Positions 43,792-52,132 of a DNA stretch of 64,000 nucleotides are shown here, piece after piece. The notes under the pieces were generated by a model that was given only the letters and a program-made list of their open reading frames with translations, had not been told where the DNA came from and did no database searches. The translations under genes were made by a program, and so were the position numbers. Source of the stretch: Actinopolyspora lacussalsi. GTDB taxonomy: Bacteria; Actinomycetota; Actinomycetes; Mycobacteriales; Pseudonocardiaceae. Where the stretch lies: contig JAURUC010000001.1 in assembly GCA_030803735.1 (NCBI GenBank), positions 62,001-126,000 of the forward strand, written 5' to 3'. Position 1 is the stretch's first letter. Every line of letters starts with the position of its first letter.

Positions 43792-45584
43792 CGGATCGCT
43801 CCGTCGGTGACGTTCTCGTGGTTCGCGGCGCCGGTCGTGGTGAACCTCCCGGACATCTCGGAGACGTCCAGCTCCACCGCCGTGTCCCGCAGGGTCAGCT
43901 CGCCGCGCACGCTGGAGATCGTGGTCGGTCCCTCCGGGCTGTGTCGGATCCGCAGCCGCAGTCGGTGAACCGGTTCCAACGCCGTGCGGGTTTCGGCCGG
44001 ATCCTCCCGATCGGCCATCGCCAGCGTCAGCAGTTCGCACAGCACTTCCAGCGCGTCGGCGGAGAATCTGCTCCCCGCCGGGTTTTCCGACGCGGCGGCC
44101 AGCTCCGCCACGGCAGCGGCACGTCGCTGCTGCTCGGCGCGGCGTTCGTCCAGCAGTTGCCGCTCGGTCATTGGGTCGTGCAGCACCCGAGAAGTGCCGC
44201 CGCTGCCGCTCCGATCGGCGCGGTTGCGGACGTTGACCGGGATCTCCACGCGGTTTCCCGCGAGCCAACTGGTGGCGTGCTCGTCCCCGTCGTGCGGCGG
44301 GGCGGGCTGAAAACACCGGGAGGAGTACAGCCCGAAAGCGGCGGCGTAGAGCCGATGCGCCCCGGCCTGGTCCGAGTCGTCGAACCAACGCGCCAGGTGG
44401 AGCAGATCGCTCCGACGCCCCGGTACCGGCCCACCGCCCGAGGTTGCGTGCTTGACGCTGGCCAGCAACGAGCCGATCGCGCGTGCGGTGGCCTCGCGCA
44501 GGGCCGACACCTGGCTCGGCCTGCCCGGCGAGTCCAGGAACCAGTCGGTGAGTTCCTGCCAGTCGGCCCCGGTCCTGCCGCGTGCCCGTTCCACCTCGTC
44601 ACCGAGGTCCTCCACGGTGCCCAGCGCCGCCAGCAGTTGGTCCCGACGCCGCGCCAGCACGCTCAACGACGCCGCGATCGGTTCGGTGTGGCGGATCACG
44701 TCCTCGACCACCGACTGGATGTACTCCACCAGCAGGTTCCGGAAACCGGATATCTCGCCCGCGTTCAGGTGATGCCTGGTGACCACCTGACCGAGGTAGG
44801 CGTAGAAATCGCGAACGGTGTCGGCGAGCTCGGAGTGCTGCAGGAAGACCGTGGTTACCTGTTCCGAGAGGCGTTCCCTGGTCTGCTCCGACAGGGCTGC
44901 GGCGCTCGTCTCCTCGGGAAGCAGCTCTACGATCCCGCTCAGCCCGCGTTCGATGGCAGGCAGCAACTCCTTGGAGACTTCCCGGGCCCCCTCGGGGACC
45001 CGCAACAGCGCGTCCACGTCCCGCTGCACCCGCACACCCAGCTTGCTCACCTGGAAGCGGACACTGCCGTGCTGGAACTCCGCGATGCTGGACGCGGTTG
45101 TCTCGCGTCTGCCGTGGGTCAGGTTGCCCCACTCGCGGAGCTTGCGCAGCCGTTCGACCACGGTCGACAGCTCGGACTCGCCCTCGGAGATCCTGCCCTC
45201 GCGCTCGGCCACCGCCAGCGTTCCCGCGACCTCCGCCGCGGAGAGGTCCGCGAGCAGTGTGGAGGTGAACAGCCGCATGATCGTCAGGTAGGTGCGGTGA
45301 CCGCTCACCTGCAGATGACGGTAGAGCAGCAGGCGTCGTTCACCGGAGTCGACCTCCGCGCCCGCCGGAAGGTCCCGTTCGGCCGTCGGGCTGTCCGAGA
45401 CCTCGTCGCCCGCGGCGGCTGTTCCGCTGTTCGGGGAAGCGGTTCTCGCGAGGTCCGCGCCGTCCGTTCCGGTCCCGGTGATCCGCTCCGGCCCCGGTGG
45501 ACGTGCGACCGGGGCACCGTGGGGCGGCACGGCGTTCGGCATCGCCCCGGAGCGCGGCTCGACGGCTTCGTGATCGGCGGTCAC
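43788..45584 (-). CDS. jetA: Wadjet component JetA, DUF2397 (TIGR02677) kleisin-like subunit
   Basis: 598 residues. The first ~75 residues are Pro/Gly/Ala-rich and probably disordered; the true start may be internal. The conserved part begins 'ERRLLLYRHLQVSGHRTYLTIMRLFTSTLLADLSAAEVAGTLAVAERE'. Then come 'LREWGNLTHGRRETTASSIAEFQHGSVRFQVSKLGVRVQRDVDALL' and a helical middle. The end has 'RLRLRIRHSPEGPTTISSVRGELTLRDTAVEL'. JetA bridges the two SMC heads. First gene of a four-gene operon with overlaps at every junction; no separate regulator is seen. Confidence 0.86.
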   Translation of the reverse strand: MTADHEAVEPRSGAMPNAVPPHGAPVARPPGPERITGTGTDGADLARTASPNSGTAAAGDEVSDSPTAERDLPAGAEVDSGERRLLLYRHLQVSGHRTYLTIMRLFTSTLLADLSAAEVAGTLAVAEREGRISEGESELSTVVERLRKLREWGNLTHGRRETTASSIAEFQHGSVRFQVSKLGVRVQRDVDALLRVPEGAREVSKELLPAIERGLSGIVELLPEETSAAALSEQTRERLSEQVTTVFLQHSELADTVRDFYAYLGQVVTRHHLNAGEISGFRNLLVEYIQSVVEDVIRHTEPIAASLSVLARRRDQLLAALGTVEDLGDEVERARGRTGADWQELTDWFLDSPGRPSQVSALREATARAIGSLLASVKHATSGGGPVPGRRSDLLHLARWFDDSDQAGAHRLYAAAFGLYSSRCFQPAPPHDGDEHATSWLAGNRVEIPVNVRNRADRSGSGGTSRVLHDPMTERQLLDERRAEQQRRAAAVAELAAASENPAGSRFSADALEVLCELLTLAMADREDPAETRTALEPVHRLRLRIRHSPEGPTTISSVRGELTLRDTAVELDVSEMSGRFTTTGAANHENVTDGAIR

Positions 45585-45717
45585 GGTCAGCCACGATAAC
45601 TCCGGTCACGGACGCCACCGAAAACACTCCGTTACTCGTGGCCTCGGTGTGCCTCGCGTCGTCACGGAAAGGTAGCGTGCGCCACGGACGTGGTCGACCT
45701 TGCGAGGAGGAATTGCC

Positions 45718-46659
45718 GTGAGCTCGGGGCGGGCGGTCGGTTTATTACTCGGCGTAGCCGCTGACGCGGTTCTGGGGGATCCGAAACGCGGACATCCGGT
45801 GGCGGCGTTCGGCAGGACCGCCCAACGGGCCGAGTCGGTCACCTACCGCGACAGCCGTTCGGCCGGCGTGCTGCACACCGCCGGGTTGGTCGGCGCGACC
45901 GTGGGACTCGGTGTGATTTTCCAGCGGATGGTCCGGCGTTCGCCGGTCGCCGAAGCGACGTTGACCGCCCTGACCACCTGGAGCGTGCTCGGCGGCGCCT
46001 CCCTGGCACGTGAGGGCAGTGCGATGGCCGCTCATCTCGACTCCGGTGAGTTGGCGGCGGCGCGTTCCAGGCTGCGCGGACTGTGCGGTCGTCGCGCCGA
46101 TGACCTCGACAACCAGGGACTGGCGCGTGCCACGGTCGAATCGGTGGCGGAGAACACCTCGGACGCGGTCATCGCCCCGCTGTTCTGGGGAGCCCTCACG
46201 GGAGTTCCCGGTCTCGTCGGTTACCGGGCGGCCAACACGCTCGACGCCATGATCGGGAACCGGAGTAGCAGGTACCGCGCGTTCGGCTGGGGCGCGGCGC
46301 GGCTGGACGATCTGCTGAACCTGCTCCCGGCACGCACCACCGCGATGCTGACCGTGGTGTGCGCACCGGTGGTCGGTGGCTCGGCACGCGAGAGCGGCCG
46401 GATCAGGCGACGGGACGCCTCGGCGCACCCCAGCCCCAACGCGGGCCAGGTCGAGGCGGCGTTCGCCGGTGCGCTGCGCATCAGGCTGGGAGGCCGGATC
46501 GACTACGAGCACGCCGCCGAGACCCGTCCCGTGCTGGGGGAGGGGCGTACCGCCGACGGTGGCGACGTCACGCGGAGTGTCGAGCTGTCCAGGCTGATCG
46601 GAACCGTGGGGGGTGCGCTGGCCGCTGTGACGGCGCTGGTCGCAGGCAGACGGAGGTGA
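45718..46659 (+). CDS. cobD: Adenosylcobinamide-phosphate synthase CobD/CbiB
   Basis: Membrane enzyme that attaches (R)-1-amino-2-propanol phosphate to adenosylcobyric acid in B12 synthesis. GTG 45718 with GAGGAGG upstream gives 313 residues. Marks: 'GVAADAVLGDPKRGHPVAAFG' at the N-terminus, 'DLDNQGLARATVESVAENTSDAVIAPLFWGALTGVPGLVGYRAANTLDAMIGNRSSRYRAFGWGAARLDDLLNLLPAR' (the CbiB core), and 'SPNAGQVEAAFAGALRIRLGG'. About four to five membrane segments. Its partner gene cobC (threonine-phosphate decarboxylase-like) is at 50999, 4 kb away. Confidence 0.95.
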   Translation: MSSGRAVGLLLGVAADAVLGDPKRGHPVAAFGRTAQRAESVTYRDSRSAGVLHTAGLVGATVGLGVIFQRMVRRSPVAEATLTALTTWSVLGGASLAREGSAMAAHLDSGELAAARSRLRGLCGRRADDLDNQGLARATVESVAENTSDAVIAPLFWGALTGVPGLVGYRAANTLDAMIGNRSSRYRAFGWGAARLDDLLNLLPARTTAMLTVVCAPVVGGSARESGRIRRRDASAHPSPNAGQVEAAFAGALRIRLGGRIDYEHAAETRPVLGEGRTADGGDVTRSVELSRLIGTVGGALAAVTALVAGRRR

Positions 46660-46683
46660 GTCGTTCCGCGAAGAGCTCGCCGG

Positions 46684-47574
46684 TCAGGTACCCGCCGAGT
46701 TCCGCTGCTCACGGTTCTCCTGCTCCCGGCGTTCCTCCGCCGCGATCAGCTCGGCGACCGACATGCGGGGTTTCCGCTTCCGCCCGCCGGTCCCGGGGCT
46801 ACCCGCGTCCGGCGTTCCTCCGGCCGAGGTCCGGCCGTTCGGGGTGCGGGGTGAACGCGCTTCGCTGTAAACCAGATACCCCAACGCCAGCGGCGCCATG
46901 ACTCCGAAGATGATCCACTGCATCGCGTACGAGAGGTAGGGCCCGGACTCCAGCCTCGGCAGTGGCACTGCCTGCAGCACACCGGGCTGCTCGGACACCA
47001 GCGTGAAGTAACCGGAGCGCATCGGGATGTCGACGCCGCGCTCCACCGTGTTCGCGTTGATCGCGTACGTCCACCGGTGGTCGTCGTGGCGGAACGTCGA
47101 CCGCTGCTCGGCGTCGTACTCGTTCGCGCGGATCCGCGCCGTCAACCGCACCGTTCCCTCCGGGGCGGCCGCGTACTCCGGTGCCCTGGTCGACTCCACC
47201 GGGCGGATGAATCCGCGGTCCACCAGCACCGTCCCACCGTTCTCCAGCCGGAACGGGGTCAGCACCTCGAAAGCGGGTTCGCCGAGTACGGTGCGCTGCC
47301 AGGCCAGTGTCTCGCCCCGGGAAAGGTAGTGACCGGTGAACGTCACCCGTTTCCACTCGGTCGAGGAGCTCGGCGCCTCCTCACGGGGCAGCACATCACG
47401 CAACGGCTTGGGCTCCGCCCGCATCGACGCCCGGATCGCGTCGTTGCGCGCCTGCGTCTCGTTGTGCCTGCTGAACTGCCACGGTGCCAACACCGTGAAG
47501 CAGAGCGTGGAAAAAACAGCCACCAGCAGGAGCAACGCGAGCCAGCCGGGGCGCAGTAGAAATCCGAAACGCAC
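46684..47574 (-). CDS. SURF1 family protein, cytochrome oxidase assembly
   Basis: Assists haem a insertion into cytochrome c oxidase. I prefer GTG 47574 (296 residues, starting VRFGFLLRPGWLAL) over the 13-residue longer frame. One transmembrane helix at the N-terminus (WLALLLLVAVFSTLCFTVLAPWQ) is followed by the extracytoplasmic SURF1 domain ('RVTFTGHYLSRGETLAWQRTVLGEPAFEVLTPFRLENGGTVLVDRGFI'). A second helix 'YAMQWIIFGVMAPLALGYLVYSEA' closes it, then a basic cytoplasmic tail. Converges on cobD with 24 bases between stops. Confidence 0.92.
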   Translation of the reverse strand: MRFGFLLRPGWLALLLLVAVFSTLCFTVLAPWQFSRHNETQARNDAIRASMRAEPKPLRDVLPREEAPSSSTEWKRVTFTGHYLSRGETLAWQRTVLGEPAFEVLTPFRLENGGTVLVDRGFIRPVESTRAPEYAAAPEGTVRLTARIRANEYDAEQRSTFRHDDHRWTYAINANTVERGVDIPMRSGYFTLVSEQPGVLQAVPLPRLESGPYLSYAMQWIIFGVMAPLALGYLVYSEARSPRTPNGRTSAGGTPDAGSPGTGGRKRKPRMSVAELIAAEERREQENREQRNSAGT

Positions 47575-47599
47575 GGGTCCACGGTAGGCCGGGCGATGG

Positions 47600-47830
47600 C
47601 CGGTGCGCCGCACGGGTCCACCCGGTAGTGGGCCGTTCAGGAAACGTGTCAGAGTGTTCCTGAGCCGTCGCCTTGCGGCGCGGCGTTGACCCCGGTTCCG
47701 TCCGGGGTCTTCCCGTGGCGATACCCGTCGCCAGCGTGGCTGGTCTTAGGTGGGTTTCCAGCGGGCGTGTTTTCCGTCCCGACGCAACTCGCCGTGGACG
47801 CTGTGAGGCCCGCGAGGTTGCGGGCCGCGT
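47600..47830 (-). ncRNA. Candidate guide (omega/reRNA) region at the tnpB 3' end
   Basis: In IS605/IS607-type elements the guide RNA overlaps the 3' end of tnpB and runs past the stop to the element's right end. Here that zone contains a hairpin-forming GCCGC...GCGAC-type segment around the stop (about 47660-47690) and unconserved coding sequence. Position is inferred from the family; the boundaries are unknown. Confidence 0.3.
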
Positions 47831-49007
47831 TGAGGTCGCGATCAGCGGTGTGGCCGCAGTGATCGCAGGTGAAGACGCGTTCGGACAGGCGCAGTTTGGC
47901 TTTCACCACGCCACAGTCCGAGCAGGTTTTCGAGCTGGGATAGAACCGGTCGGCCACGATCATGTCGCGGCCGTGCCAGGTGGTTTTGTAGTCGAGTTGG
48001 TGCCGTAGCTCGCCCATACCCACGTCGGCGATGTGGCGAGCCAACCGGCGGTTGCGTTTCATGCCCTCGACGTTGAGGTTTTCTACCGCGATCGTGTCGT
48101 ACTCGCGCACGAGTCGGGTGGAGAGCTGGTGCAGCCCGTCTCGACGCGCGTTGGCGACCCGCGTGTGCAACCGGGAGGCCTGTTGCTGCGCCTTGTGCCA
48201 TCGCTGCGACGGTTTCCGCTTCGTGCGTTTGTCCGGCCCTACGCGCCTGGCGGCTTGCCGTTGTAGCCGGCGAAGTTGGCGTTGCGCACGGTCGAGGTGT
48301 TTGGGGTTGGCGATGGTTTCCCCGGTGGACAGCACCGCGAGTTCTTTCACTCCGAGGTCGACACCCACGGTTCCGCCGCGTGTGGCGGGTGCGGGCTCGG
48401 TCTTGGTGATCTCCACCGAGAACGACACGTGCCACCGGCCGCGTTGGAACGACACGGTGGTCGACCGGATACGGGCGGTGCCGCGTTCGACGTGCCGGGC
48501 GAGTGTGCGGGTGGACTCGTGGGTACGCACCGTGCCAATACGCGGAAGCTTGACATGGCGGCGGTCGGAATCGGACAGCCCGAACGATCCGGTGGTGAAC
48601 CGGCATGAAGCGCGGTGCCGCTTGGACGTGAACCGGGGGAACCCGACCCCGCGACCGGCGCGCTTGCCGGTGCGGGACTTGTGCCAGTTGTCCAGCGCGG
48701 TCGCGAGGTTCGCCAGCCCGGAGGCGTACGCCTCCTTGGAGTTCTCGCTCCACCACGGGGCCGCCTCGTGCTTGGCCGCGTTCCAGGCTTTGCGCAGGCT
48801 GTAGGCCGACCAGCTCATCACCGGGGTGAGCTGGTCCTCGGCGACTCCGTAGGAAGCTTCCGCTACCCGCTGGTTCATCACGGCCTTGACTTGCGCGAGC
48901 GCCCAGTTGTAGGCGAACCGGGACGCACCGCAATGCGACGACAACATGGCCCGCTGCTGCGGCGTGGGATCGAGAGCGAACTGGTACGCCTGCAACACCG
49001 TGGTCAT
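47649..49007 (-). CDS. tnpB: TnpB RNA-guided nuclease
   Basis: 452 residues. N-terminal WED/REC parts: 'AYQFALDPTPQQRAMLSSHCGASRFAYNWAL'. RuvC nuclease triad intact: Asp217 (VGVDLGVKELA), Glu309 (IAVENLNVEGM), Asp391 (ADRDLNAARNLAG). Zinc finger with Cys362/365 and Cys381/384. With all residues present it should be able to cut DNA using a right-end guide RNA, not merely bind it. Residues after ~400 are low in conservation, as where the guide RNA overlaps the gene. ATG start 56 bases from the divergent HTH gene, sharing a palindromic promoter region. Confidence 0.93.
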   Translation of the reverse strand: MTTVLQAYQFALDPTPQQRAMLSSHCGASRFAYNWALAQVKAVMNQRVAEASYGVAEDQLTPVMSWSAYSLRKAWNAAKHEAAPWWSENSKEAYASGLANLATALDNWHKSRTGKRAGRGVGFPRFTSKRHRASCRFTTGSFGLSDSDRRHVKLPRIGTVRTHESTRTLARHVERGTARIRSTTVSFQRGRWHVSFSVEITKTEPAPATRGGTVGVDLGVKELAVLSTGETIANPKHLDRAQRQLRRLQRQAARRVGPDKRTKRKPSQRWHKAQQQASRLHTRVANARRDGLHQLSTRLVREYDTIAVENLNVEGMKRNRRLARHIADVGMGELRHQLDYKTTWHGRDMIVADRFYPSSKTCSDCGVVKAKLRLSERVFTCDHCGHTADRDLNAARNLAGLTASTASCVGTENTPAGNPPKTSHAGDGYRHGKTPDGTGVNAAPQGDGSGTL

Positions 49008-49044
49008 GCTGGGTCACCTCCCTCGTGACGTCTGGCTTGATCAC

Positions 49045-49066
49045 AATATACCATACTTGAGTATGG
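49045..49066. promoter_or_regulatory. Palindrome in the tnpB/HTH divergent promoter
   Basis: CCATAC-TTGA-GTATGG at 49051-49066 lies in the only A+T-rich spot of the region and includes the HTH gene's ATG (49063). CATACT at 49052-49057 would place a transcription start at or next to that ATG. TATATT on the minus strand (49050-49045) could be the -10 for tnpB. One bound protein could shut both genes. Confidence 0.5.
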
Positions 49067-49266
49067 CTAACTTGGATGACTTGCTCTCCGCCCCACAAGC
49101 GGCCGAACTACTCGGGATCAGCGTCAAGACGCTGTACCGCAACTCGTACGTCTACGACGACTTCCCCCAGCCGACCAAGGTCGGACGCACCGTGCTCTAC
49201 GACCCGGACGAGCTACGCGCCTGGCGCTACGAACACCCACCACGCGAACGCACAATCACACGTTGA
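49063..49266 (+). CDS. Small AlpA/excisionase-type helix-turn-helix protein
   Basis: 67 residues: MANLDDLLSAPQAAELLG, then ISVKTLYRNSYVYDDFPQPTKVGRTVLYDPDELRAWRYEHPP. This is the MerR-like minimal HTH ('helix_turn_helix_17') of excisionases and AlpA-type regulators, where 'LSAPQAAELLGISVKTLYR' is the HTH and 'VGRTVLYDPDELRAW' the wing. No ribosome site precedes the ATG, and a -10-like CATACT sits 5 bases before it, so the mRNA may be leaderless. It probably regulates itself and tnpB through the palindrome overlapping its start, or aids excision. Confidence 0.8.
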   Translation: MANLDDLLSAPQAAELLGISVKTLYRNSYVYDDFPQPTKVGRTVLYDPDELRAWRYEHPPRERTITR

Positions 49267-49314
49267 CACATTCTTCCACAGAACCACCAACAGTCGGAAA
49301 CCCCGTCTCCCCGC

Positions 49315-50208
49315 TCAGAACGAGCGCAGTGCTTCCCGCGCGACCGAGTGTGCCTGTCTGGCGAAGCCGCGGCCGAACAACACGCCGTGCACCAGCAGCG
49401 GGAACAGCTGGTGTATCCCCACCCGCTCGTGCCAGCCCGGCGCCAGTGGTGTCTCCGCCTCGTAGGCGGCCAGCACCTGATCCAACCGGGGACAGCCGAA
49501 CAACCGCAGCATCGCCAGATCGGTCTCGCGGTGCCCGCCGTGCGCGGCCGGGTCGATCAACCACACGTGAGTCGTCTCCTCCGGACCTCGTCCCCAGTGC
49601 ACGTTGCCGCTCCACAGGTCACCGTGCAGCCTGGCGGGCGCCTCGTCGGCACCGGGAAGTTCACCGAGTCGTTCGCAGAGTTCGGTTATCGGCTCCGCCT
49701 CCGAGCGGTGCAGCGTGCCCGCGTCCACCAACCGCCGCACGTAGGGTTCCACGCGCAGTGTGCCGTAGAAGGTCGGCCAGTCTGCCACGGGTTCGTTGCG
49801 CATCGGGGCCAGCCCGATCCACGCGTCGCGGGGGCCGCCCGGAGGTGGGCAGCCGTGCGCGGTGGCCCCGGCGGCGTGCGTTCGCGCGAGTGCGCGCCCG
49901 AACTCCGCCGCCGCCTCGGCCGTGGGAGAGCTCTCGGCCACGTGCTCGGTGATCAGCCACTGCTCGTCCTCGCCGAAGACCTCGGGTACCCGGGCCGCGC
50001 CCGCCTCTGCCAGCCACCGCAGCGAGGCCGCCTCCGCACGCAGGGCGTGCGGCATGTTCGGCGGGGCTGCCTTGGCGAACACGCTGCGTCCGTCGTCGAG
50101 TCGGACCTCGTAGGCAGCCGAGGCGTCACCACCGCCGAGACGACGAGGCTCCGCCGCTTCGGCACCCGTCAGTTCCGCGACTGCCTCGGCCAACCCCGGA
50201 TGGCTCAT
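49315..50208 (-). CDS. Fructosamine kinase family protein
   Basis: 297 residues; deglycating kinase that phosphorylates sugar adducts on proteins or amino acids so that they fall off (family role). Marks: 'RRLGGGDASAAYEVRLDDGRSVFAKAAPP' (nucleotide loop and Lys), 'AEAASLRWLAEAGAARVPEVFG', 'ARLHGDLWSGNVHWG' (catalytic loop, HGDLWxGN) and 'VWLIDPAAHGGHRETDLAMLRLFG' (metal-binding DPA, in place of DFG). It is on the same strand as ptpA with about 80 bases between. Adjacent phosphatase and kinase recall repair pairs, but LMW phosphatase here is better explained as ptpA. Confidence 0.93.
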   Translation of the reverse strand: MSHPGLAEAVAELTGAEAAEPRRLGGGDASAAYEVRLDDGRSVFAKAAPPNMPHALRAEAASLRWLAEAGAARVPEVFGEDEQWLITEHVAESSPTAEAAAEFGRALARTHAAGATAHGCPPPGGPRDAWIGLAPMRNEPVADWPTFYGTLRVEPYVRRLVDAGTLHRSEAEPITELCERLGELPGADEAPARLHGDLWSGNVHWGRGPEETTHVWLIDPAAHGGHRETDLAMLRLFGCPRLDQVLAAYEAETPLAPGWHERVGIHQLFPLLVHGVLFGRGFARQAHSVAREALRSF

Positions 50209-50290
50209 GACATCTCCCTCGATCGGGTTGTCGGGTCGTGATTTCCGGTCAGCTCCGGTCGTTTCCGCTGTCGACCGCTGCGACGAGTGC

Positions 50291-50848
50291 TCACGACGCC
50301 GTCTCGGAGGGGGACGTCGTCCCGGCCGAGGAGGCGGAACCCCGATCTCCCGAACCGGGCAGCCCCAGGCCGGTCCTGACCCGGTCGAGCAGTCCGGGGA
50401 CAGCGGCCTCGATCATCTCCATCACCCCGTCGAAACCGCGCTCGCCACCGAAGTAGGGGTCCGGCACCTCCGCCCACTCGTCGGACTTCGGGTCGAACGA
50501 GCGCAGCAGCCTGACCCGCTCGTTGTCCTGAACCTCGTCCCGGAGCACGCGCAGGTGCCCCGCGTCCATGGCCAGCAGCAGGTCCGCGCCGAGGTGGTGC
50601 TCGTCGAGCTGCGCGGCGGTGTGCTCGGTGGGGTAGCCGTGGTCCGCCAGCACCGCGTTGGTGCGCGGATCGGCCGACTCCCCGACGTGCCAGGGGCCGG
50701 TGCCCGCGCTGGACACCTCGACCCGGTCGGAGAGTCCGGCACGTCTCAGGTGCTCGCCGAACACCAGCGCTGCCATGGGGGACCGGCAGATGTTGCCGGT
50801 GCAGACGAACGAAACGTGGAAGGCCTTGGTGGTGGAATCGAATGTCAC
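50291..50848 (-). CDS. ptpA: Low molecular weight protein-tyrosine phosphatase
   Basis: 185 residues from GTG 50848. The P-loop CTGNICRS (nucleophile Cys16, Arg22 within CX5R) is at the N-terminus, and the general acid Asp is in 'EVPDPYFGGERGFDGVMEMIEAA'. 'SSAGTGPWHVGESADPRTNAVLADHGYPTEHTAAQL' is the family core. The last ~25 residues are a low-complexity Gly/Ser/Thr tail. In M. tuberculosis the orthologue in this position (Rv2234, from memory) is secreted and acts on host proteins; here a bacterial role is likelier. Confidence 0.94.
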   Translation of the reverse strand: MTFDSTTKAFHVSFVCTGNICRSPMAALVFGEHLRRAGLSDRVEVSSAGTGPWHVGESADPRTNAVLADHGYPTEHTAAQLDEHHLGADLLLAMDAGHLRVLRDEVQDNERVRLLRSFDPKSDEWAEVPDPYFGGERGFDGVMEMIEAAVPGLLDRVRTGLGLPGSGDRGSASSAGTTSPSETAS

Positions 50849-50998
50849 ATCCCCAGTGTCCCGTCGAACGGCATCGCCCGAGCGTCGGGTTCTTCCTCGT
50901 GACGCTTTCCGACGCCCCCCGAGTTCCGGTATCCGGTGGTTCCGGCGGCACCACCGGCGCTGTCCGGCTCGACCCGCGCGGTAGCTAGACTGCCGGGG

Positions 50999-52132
50999 AT
51001 GACTCGCCGGGACGACAGGGAGATGCTGCGCCATCACGGAGATGTGGACGCCGCTGGCGAGCTGCTCGACTTCGCGGTCAACGTCCGGCTGCGACAACCC
51101 CCGGAGTGGTTGCGCGATCGGCTGATCGCCGCGTTGGACAGGCTGGGCGGTTATCCGTCCGCCGAGGACGACCTCGCGGCCCGGTGCGCGGTGGCTCGAC
51201 GGCACGACCGTTCTCCCGAGGAAGTGCTGCCCCTGGCCGGGGCGGCGGAGGGATTCGCGTTGTTGCCAACCCTGCGCCCGGAGCTGGCCGCTGTGGTGCA
51301 TCCCTCGTTCACCGAGCCCGAACTGGCGCTGCGCGACGGTGGCGTCGACGTCACCCGCGTGCCGCTCGATCCGGCCGACGGATACCGACTCCGGCCGGAG
51401 GCCGTGCCCGAGCGGGTCGACCTGGTGGTGCTGGGCAACCCCACGAATCCGACCTCGGTGCTGCACCCCGCCGAGACCCTGCGCTCGCTGGCTCGTCCCG
51501 GACGGGTCCTGGTCGTGGACGAGGCCTTCGCCGACGCGGTGGTCGACGAGCCGGAATCGTTGGCCGCCGAACGGATCCCCGGACTGCTCGTGCTGCGTTC
51601 GCTGACCAAGATGTGGGGACTGCCCGGGCTGCGGGTCGGATACGCGCTGGGAGAGCCGGAACTGCTGCGGCGGTTGACGCACCGCCGCCCGCACTGGCCG
51701 GTGAGCACGCTCGGGTTGGAAGCCCTGTTGGCGTGCTGTGAACCCGAGGCCGTCGCCGAGTCGCGACGCGCGGCGGAGCTGCTCGCCCGGTGCCGTGACG
51801 AACTGGCGGCCGAGCTCGCCGACATCCCGGGAATTCACGTCGCCCTGCCGGCAGCGGCCCCATTCCTGCTGTTGCGGGTGCCGAACGGTCCCTCGGTACG
51901 CGCGGGGCTGCGGCAACACGGCATCGCGGTACGCCGGGCCGACACCTTCCCCGGACTCGACGAGGACCACATCCGGGTGGCCGTGCGTGGTGACGCGGAG
52001 AACGCCCGACTGGTCTCCGCGTTGCGGGAAGTCGTCGTGCCACCGGCCTCGCCGGAGCGGGAACGCACCGACGAGGAGCCGGTTGCCACCGTTACCGAAA
52101 ATCGATCCACGACACGGGAAGCGACTCGATGA
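50999..52132 (+). CDS. cobC: Threonine-phosphate decarboxylase-like aminotransferase CobC (Rv2231c type)
   Basis: PLP fold-type I enzyme; 377 residues from ATG 50999. 'LLDFAVNVRLRQPPEWLRDRL' at the N-terminus, 'VVLGNPTNPTSVLHPAETLRSL', 'VLVVDEAFADAV', and the PLP Lys204 in LVLRSLTKMWGLPGLRVGYALG. Related enzymes make (R)-1-amino-2-propanol phosphate for the CobD step, and cobD lies at 45718. Histidinol-phosphate aminotransferases share the fold, so activity is inferred from the cob context. The stop overlaps the NIF3 gene start (ATGA). Confidence 0.88.
   Translation: MTRRDDREMLRHHGDVDAAGELLDFAVNVRLRQPPEWLRDRLIAALDRLGGYPSAEDDLAARCAVARRHDRSPEEVLPLAGAAEGFALLPTLRPELAAVVHPSFTEPELALRDGGVDVTRVPLDPADGYRLRPEAVPERVDLVVLGNPTNPTSVLHPAETLRSLARPGRVLVVDEAFADAVVDEPESLAAERIPGLLVLRSLTKMWGLPGLRVGYALGEPELLRRLTHRRPHWPVSTLGLEALLACCEPEAVAESRRAAELLARCRDELAAELADIPGIHVALPAAAPFLLLRVPNGPSVRAGLRQHGIAVRRADTFPGLDEDHIRVAVRGDAENARLVSALREVVVPPASPERERTDEEPVATVTENRSTTREATR

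Larger units (their letters stand above)
47600..49290. mobile_element. TnpB-type insertion (IS605/IS607-like, no transposase A)
   Basis: A tnpB gene plus a divergent small helix-turn-helix gene occupy the gap between SURF1 and a fructosamine kinase gene. No serine or Y1-type TnpA is present, so the element is incomplete or depends on a transposase in trans. The ends given are approximate: I could not identify terminal hairpins or a target duplication with confidence. Confidence 0.65.

Noticed and set aside
43782..45599. Plus-strand open frame of about 600 codons opposite jetA
   Set aside because: Complementary shadow of jetA; no ribosome site and no recognisable motif.
47649..49007. TnpB as a nuclease-dead transcriptional repressor (TldR-like)
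   Set aside because: All three RuvC acidic residues and the zinc finger are present, so an inactive repressor is unlikely.
49264..49300. TTGACA-like promoter just after the HTH gene
   Set aside because: No gene starts to its right on the plus strand; the next gene is convergent.
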